From: Candidatus Dadabacteria bacterium | Lineage (GTDB): Bacteria; Desulfobacterota_D; UBA1144; Nemesobacterales; UBA2774 | Length of the DNA stretch: 18,027 bases | Direction: 5' to 3' | NCBI GenBank assembly: GCA_020027805.1 | Contig: JAHKKQ010000028.1 | Coordinates: forward strand, 1 to 18,027 | In this document: positions 15,742 through 18,027 of the stretch, one piece after another | Position numbering within the stretch: position 1 is the stretch's first letter | How the letters are laid out: each line of letters opens with the position of its first letter | The notes under the pieces: generated by a model | The model's database searches: none | What the model saw: the letters and a program-made list of their open reading frames with translations, nothing else | Told to the model about the DNA's origin: nothing | Translations under genes and position numbers: made by a program

Positions 15742-16970
15742 TAAAGATTGTACCACTCGAATATATTCAGGAACAGCACGCCCCAGAGATTCACGAGCAC
15801 GCTTAGTATAATCAACGCCTTGTGATACCATTTCAGCTCCGCGCCGATACCCTTTAGAGTCAGGATTAGGAGGAATGGATAAAAATCCAGCGCATACCTG
15901 TAGCCGAACTGCGTCCACCCGGTACCGCTTTTGATGAATATCAGGAACGCGGTCGGTATGATAGCCGACCAGCAGGCGAGAGAGAGTCTGTTTCTTATGC
16001 CCGCAAACAGGGCGAAAATGAAGGCGGGCGTTGTAATGAGGATCGACAGGCCGACCTTTGAAGGGATGATATACGGCCATTTATCGATGAAAACCGGGGG
16101 CTGAAGAAATAAAATGTATAGGTGGTAGCGTATGTACGAGAGGTCGAATAAGCCCTTGTTAAACCAGGGCGACACCTTTTCCTTGGCGGGCGAAATTGAA
16201 TGTATGACGTATGCAGTATCGAGCACCGAACCGAACCGGACGTAGTTATAAAGAAAGTTGAGGAGGACGAACAAGCCCGCACCGGCGCAAACCAGCAGGA
16301 CCGGTTTTAACCTGAACCTCCATATATGCAGCCCGCTTTCCCGATCCGGAAGATCTATATATGAAAGCATTATTATAAAAAAGGGCAGAGTGAGGATCGT
16401 CGGCAGCCTCGACCAGTATGAAGCCCCGAGGAGGAGACCGATCAACAGTGGGTTCCGGGCGCTTAAGGTGCAGTAGACAGCCAGCAGCATCAAAGTCATA
16501 GAGGTTATTTGGGCGAAATACCAGACGGAGCCCACAGTGGCCGTGAACCAATGGACGGTGCCGAACCCGAAGAGGACGGTTACCCAGATCCGCAGCTCCC
16601 TCACGGCGGTGAGCCTGCTCAACATCAGGTATACGAGCGAGATGTTGATCCCGCCCAGGAGAAATGACAGGAGTACCTGCTTGAAGGTAACCCCCCAGAG
16701 AGCGATAAACGGCATAAGAGGGACCGCGGGGAACGGGGGATAGATCGTGTAAGATTTACCTCCCCTGTGAATTAGCTCTTCGAAATAAAACGGGGTACCC
16801 GTTACGTGGAGCCTGCCGTGGAGAAATGCGTCTGCGAGATAATTGAAATAGTTAAAGGGGTCCGGAACGCGCGGCTGTGTGATATAGTAAACGATAAAAC
16901 CGATTACGAAAAACAAAACCGGTGCGGCGAGAAGTGAAAATTTCTTATTCATCTGAAAAGGGGTGTTCAT
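15738..16970 (-). CDS. Multi-pass membrane glycosyltransferase-like protein (GT39/ArnT-type fold)
   Basis: From ATG at 16970 this is 410 residues with roughly ten membrane segments. The layout matches polyprenol-phosphate-sugar-dependent glycosyltransferases of the GT-C fold: a first membrane helix, then an extracytoplasmic loop with acidic residues and an amphipathic helix (RVPDPFNYFNYLADAFLHGRL, catalytic Asp candidate Asp37), then YPPFPAVPLMPF near 77-88. Donor and acceptor are unknown; an envelope lipid or protein glycosylation role is inferred. The frame is open upstream to a TTG at 16994, and another ATG (MNKKFSLLAAP) lies at 16952; none has a strong ribosome binding site, so the start is uncertain by up to 14 residues. 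It is divergent from the PIG-V-like gene and followed by the protease gene. Confidence 0.75.
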   Translation of the reverse strand: MNTPFQMNKKFSLLAAPVLFFVIGFIVYYITQPRVPDPFNYFNYLADAFLHGRLHVTGTPFYFEELIHRGGKSYTIYPPFPAVPLMPFIALWGVTFKQVLLSFLLGGINISLVYLMLSRLTAVRELRIWVTVLFGFGTVHWFTATVGSVWYFAQITSMTLMLLAVYCTLSARNPLLIGLLLGASYWSRLPTILTLPFFIIMLSYIDLPDRESGLHIWRFRLKPVLLVCAGAGLFVLLNFLYNYVRFGSVLDTAYVIHSISPAKEKVSPWFNKGLFDLSYIRYHLYILFLQPPVFIDKWPYIIPSKVGLSILITTPAFIFALFAGIRNRLSLACWSAIIPTAFLIFIKSGTGWTQFGYRYALDFYPFLLILTLKGIGAELKWYHKALIILSVLVNLWGVLFLNIFEWYNLY

Positions 16971-17090
16971 AGATCTTTTGAATGGAATATTCAATATTTC
17001 GCAATATTAGATTAACATAATATACGATAATCGAATTCCAGTAAAAACAAACAAGATGAGCGACTTGAAGTCCGATAGATCCGGCACTAT
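16971..17090. promoter_or_regulatory. Divergent AT-rich spacer between two glycosyltransferase genes
   Basis: These 120 bases hold AATATT twice, separated by TCGC, and a TAATATACGATAATCG stretch. They must contain promoters for both directions, but no hexamer pair stands out. A 13-codon frame (17056-17094) at the right end overlaps the start of the PIG-V-like gene. Confidence 0.4.
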
Positions 17091-18027
17091 ATGAAATTGA
17101 GCCCTCCAGAGAGAGATTTATCCATTATCGCCTTGATCTCGATAGTCTGGACGTTCGGCTTCGCATACGTAGCCTACATACTTCTCGAAAACATATACCC
17201 GGACTCCATCATTTCTATCTGGAACGTATGGGACACCCAGCACTATCTCGATATCGCGCAGTACGGATATACAAGCTCGACTTTCGACGAAAGAAACCTG
17301 CAAATCGTGTTCTTTCCGTTATATCCGTACGTGATCAAGATATTCTCCCTGATATTCAAGAATTATCTCTTGTCCGCGCTTCTCGTATCTAACCTCTCTT
17401 ACGCGGCCCTGGTATTCTACCTCTTCAAGCTTGTAAGACTCGATTACGAGAGCGATGAAGCCTTCAGGTCGGTAATATATATATCCGTCTTCCCGACCGC
17501 TATTTTCCTCCACGCGGGCTATACCGAGAGTCTTTTCCTTGCCCTCTCGATCGCAAGCTTTTACTACTCGAGAAGGGAGAACTGGGCGCTTGCGGGAGTA
17601 TTCGGCATGCTGGCCGCCGCTACAAGAATTACCGGAATAATACTGCTCCCCGTCCTCGTCATCGAGTACCTGCACCAAAAAGGATTTAAAATAAAGGAAG
17701 TCAGGAAAAACATACTATGGCTGGCCGTAATCGCGCTCGGATTCGCGTATTACCTTGCGGTAAATTACGCTACGTTCGGGGACCCGCTCAAGTTTCTGGA
17801 AATTCAGAATCAGCACTGGAATAAACATCTCGATTTCCCCTACAAGGGATTTTTGTACTCGCTGGGGAGCGCGTTCTGGAGGGAGCCCCGAGCCGGGGTG
17901 ACGGCCGGATTTGCGGAGCCGATATTCGCTGTACTCGGTCTCGCGCTCATTATCTACTCGTTTTTCAGGATACGCCTGTCATACAGTTTATATGCCCTTG
18001 CGACCTGGCTTCTCGTGACTTCGACCT
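17091..18027 (+). CDS. PIG-V-like mannosyltransferase (3' end outside window)
   Basis: From ATG at 17091 the frame stays open to the edge: 312 residues, incomplete. It is a multi-pass membrane protein with PIG-V (GPI mannosyltransferase 2 family) hallmarks. These are the first-loop block WDTQHYLDIAQYGY with Asp48, the likely catalytic acid, FFPLYPYVIK near 74-83, VFPTAIFLHAGYTESLF near 133-149, and ATRITG near 177-182. Bacterial members are thought to transfer mannose or a related sugar from a polyprenyl-phosphate donor on the outer face of the membrane; the acceptor here is unknown. No strong ribosome binding site precedes the ATG. A tiny upstream frame ends in an ATGA overlap with it, so translation may be coupled. 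It is divergent from the other glycosyltransferase-like gene. Confidence 0.85.
   Translation, partial: MKLSPPERDLSIIALISIVWTFGFAYVAYILLENIYPDSIISIWNVWDTQHYLDIAQYGYTSSTFDERNLQIVFFPLYPYVIKIFSLIFKNYLLSALLVSNLSYAALVFYLFKLVRLDYESDEAFRSVIYISVFPTAIFLHAGYTESLFLALSIASFYYSRRENWALAGVFGMLAAATRITGIILLPVLVIEYLHQKGFKIKEVRKNILWLAVIALGFAYYLAVNYATFGDPLKFLEIQNQHWNKHLDFPYKGFLYSLGSAFWREPRAGVTAGFAEPIFAVLGLALIIYSFFRIRLSYSLYALATWLLVTST

Noticed and set aside
1..18027. Mobile element, phage, CRISPR, toxin-antitoxin or defence system
   Set aside because: No transposase, integrase, repeat-spacer array, terminal inverted repeats or defence-type domains were seen. The excisionase-like HTH at 4461 is fused to a receiver domain and has no integrase partner.

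Overview
The window is bacterial chromosome with moderately high GC, dense genes and short spacers. Arg AGG/AGA and Ile ATA codons are common in all the real genes. Gene content (bioB-bioA-bioF, gltB-gltD, glutamine-dependent NAD synthase, an excisionase-type HTH fused to a receiver domain, CPBP protease, polyprenol-sugar glycosyltransferases) fits a free-living Gram-negative lineage, perhaps of the Desulfobacterota/Dadabacteria type. This taxonomic guess is inference; no rRNA or marker gene is present. I see no tRNA, rRNA, CRISPR array, transposase, integrase or phage gene.

Layout. (1) 1-657, plus: the C-terminal part of an alpha/beta hydrolase, cut by the window edge. (2) 700-4114, minus: a biotin operon read bioB, bioA, bioF. 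bioB appears to start at a rare ATT codon behind a good ribosome binding site. bioA carries an internal deletion with a frame change, which removes roughly 65-85 residues before the true C-terminus. (3) 4115-4460: AT-rich divergent control region. (4) 4461-5021, plus: orphan regulator with an N-terminal excisionase-type HTH and a C-terminal receiver domain. (5) 5265-6740, plus: NAD(P)-dependent aldehyde dehydrogenase with a TTG start. (6) 6839-12999, minus: gltB then gltD, the two subunits of glutamate synthase. (7) 13186-14922, minus: NAD synthase. (8) 15072-16970, minus: a multi-pass glycosyltransferase-like protein followed by a CPBP intramembrane protease. (9) 17091 to the right edge, plus: a PIG-V-like mannosyltransferase, incomplete.

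How they work together. bioF, bioA and bioB encode three of the four late steps of biotin synthesis; bioD is not here. GltB/GltD form glutamate from glutamine and 2-oxoglutarate, and NadE uses glutamine to amidate deamido-NAD, so the central block is glutamine-linked core metabolism. The right end is an envelope block: two divergently transcribed membrane glycosyltransferases and a membrane protease.

Most of the window is ordinary core metabolism. I did not find convincing evidence of an undescribed multi-gene system. The observations most worth checking are the broken bioA, the ATT start of bioB, the HTH-receiver fusion beside the biotin promoter, the hairpin in the gltB leader, and the glycosyltransferase/protease neighbourhood.
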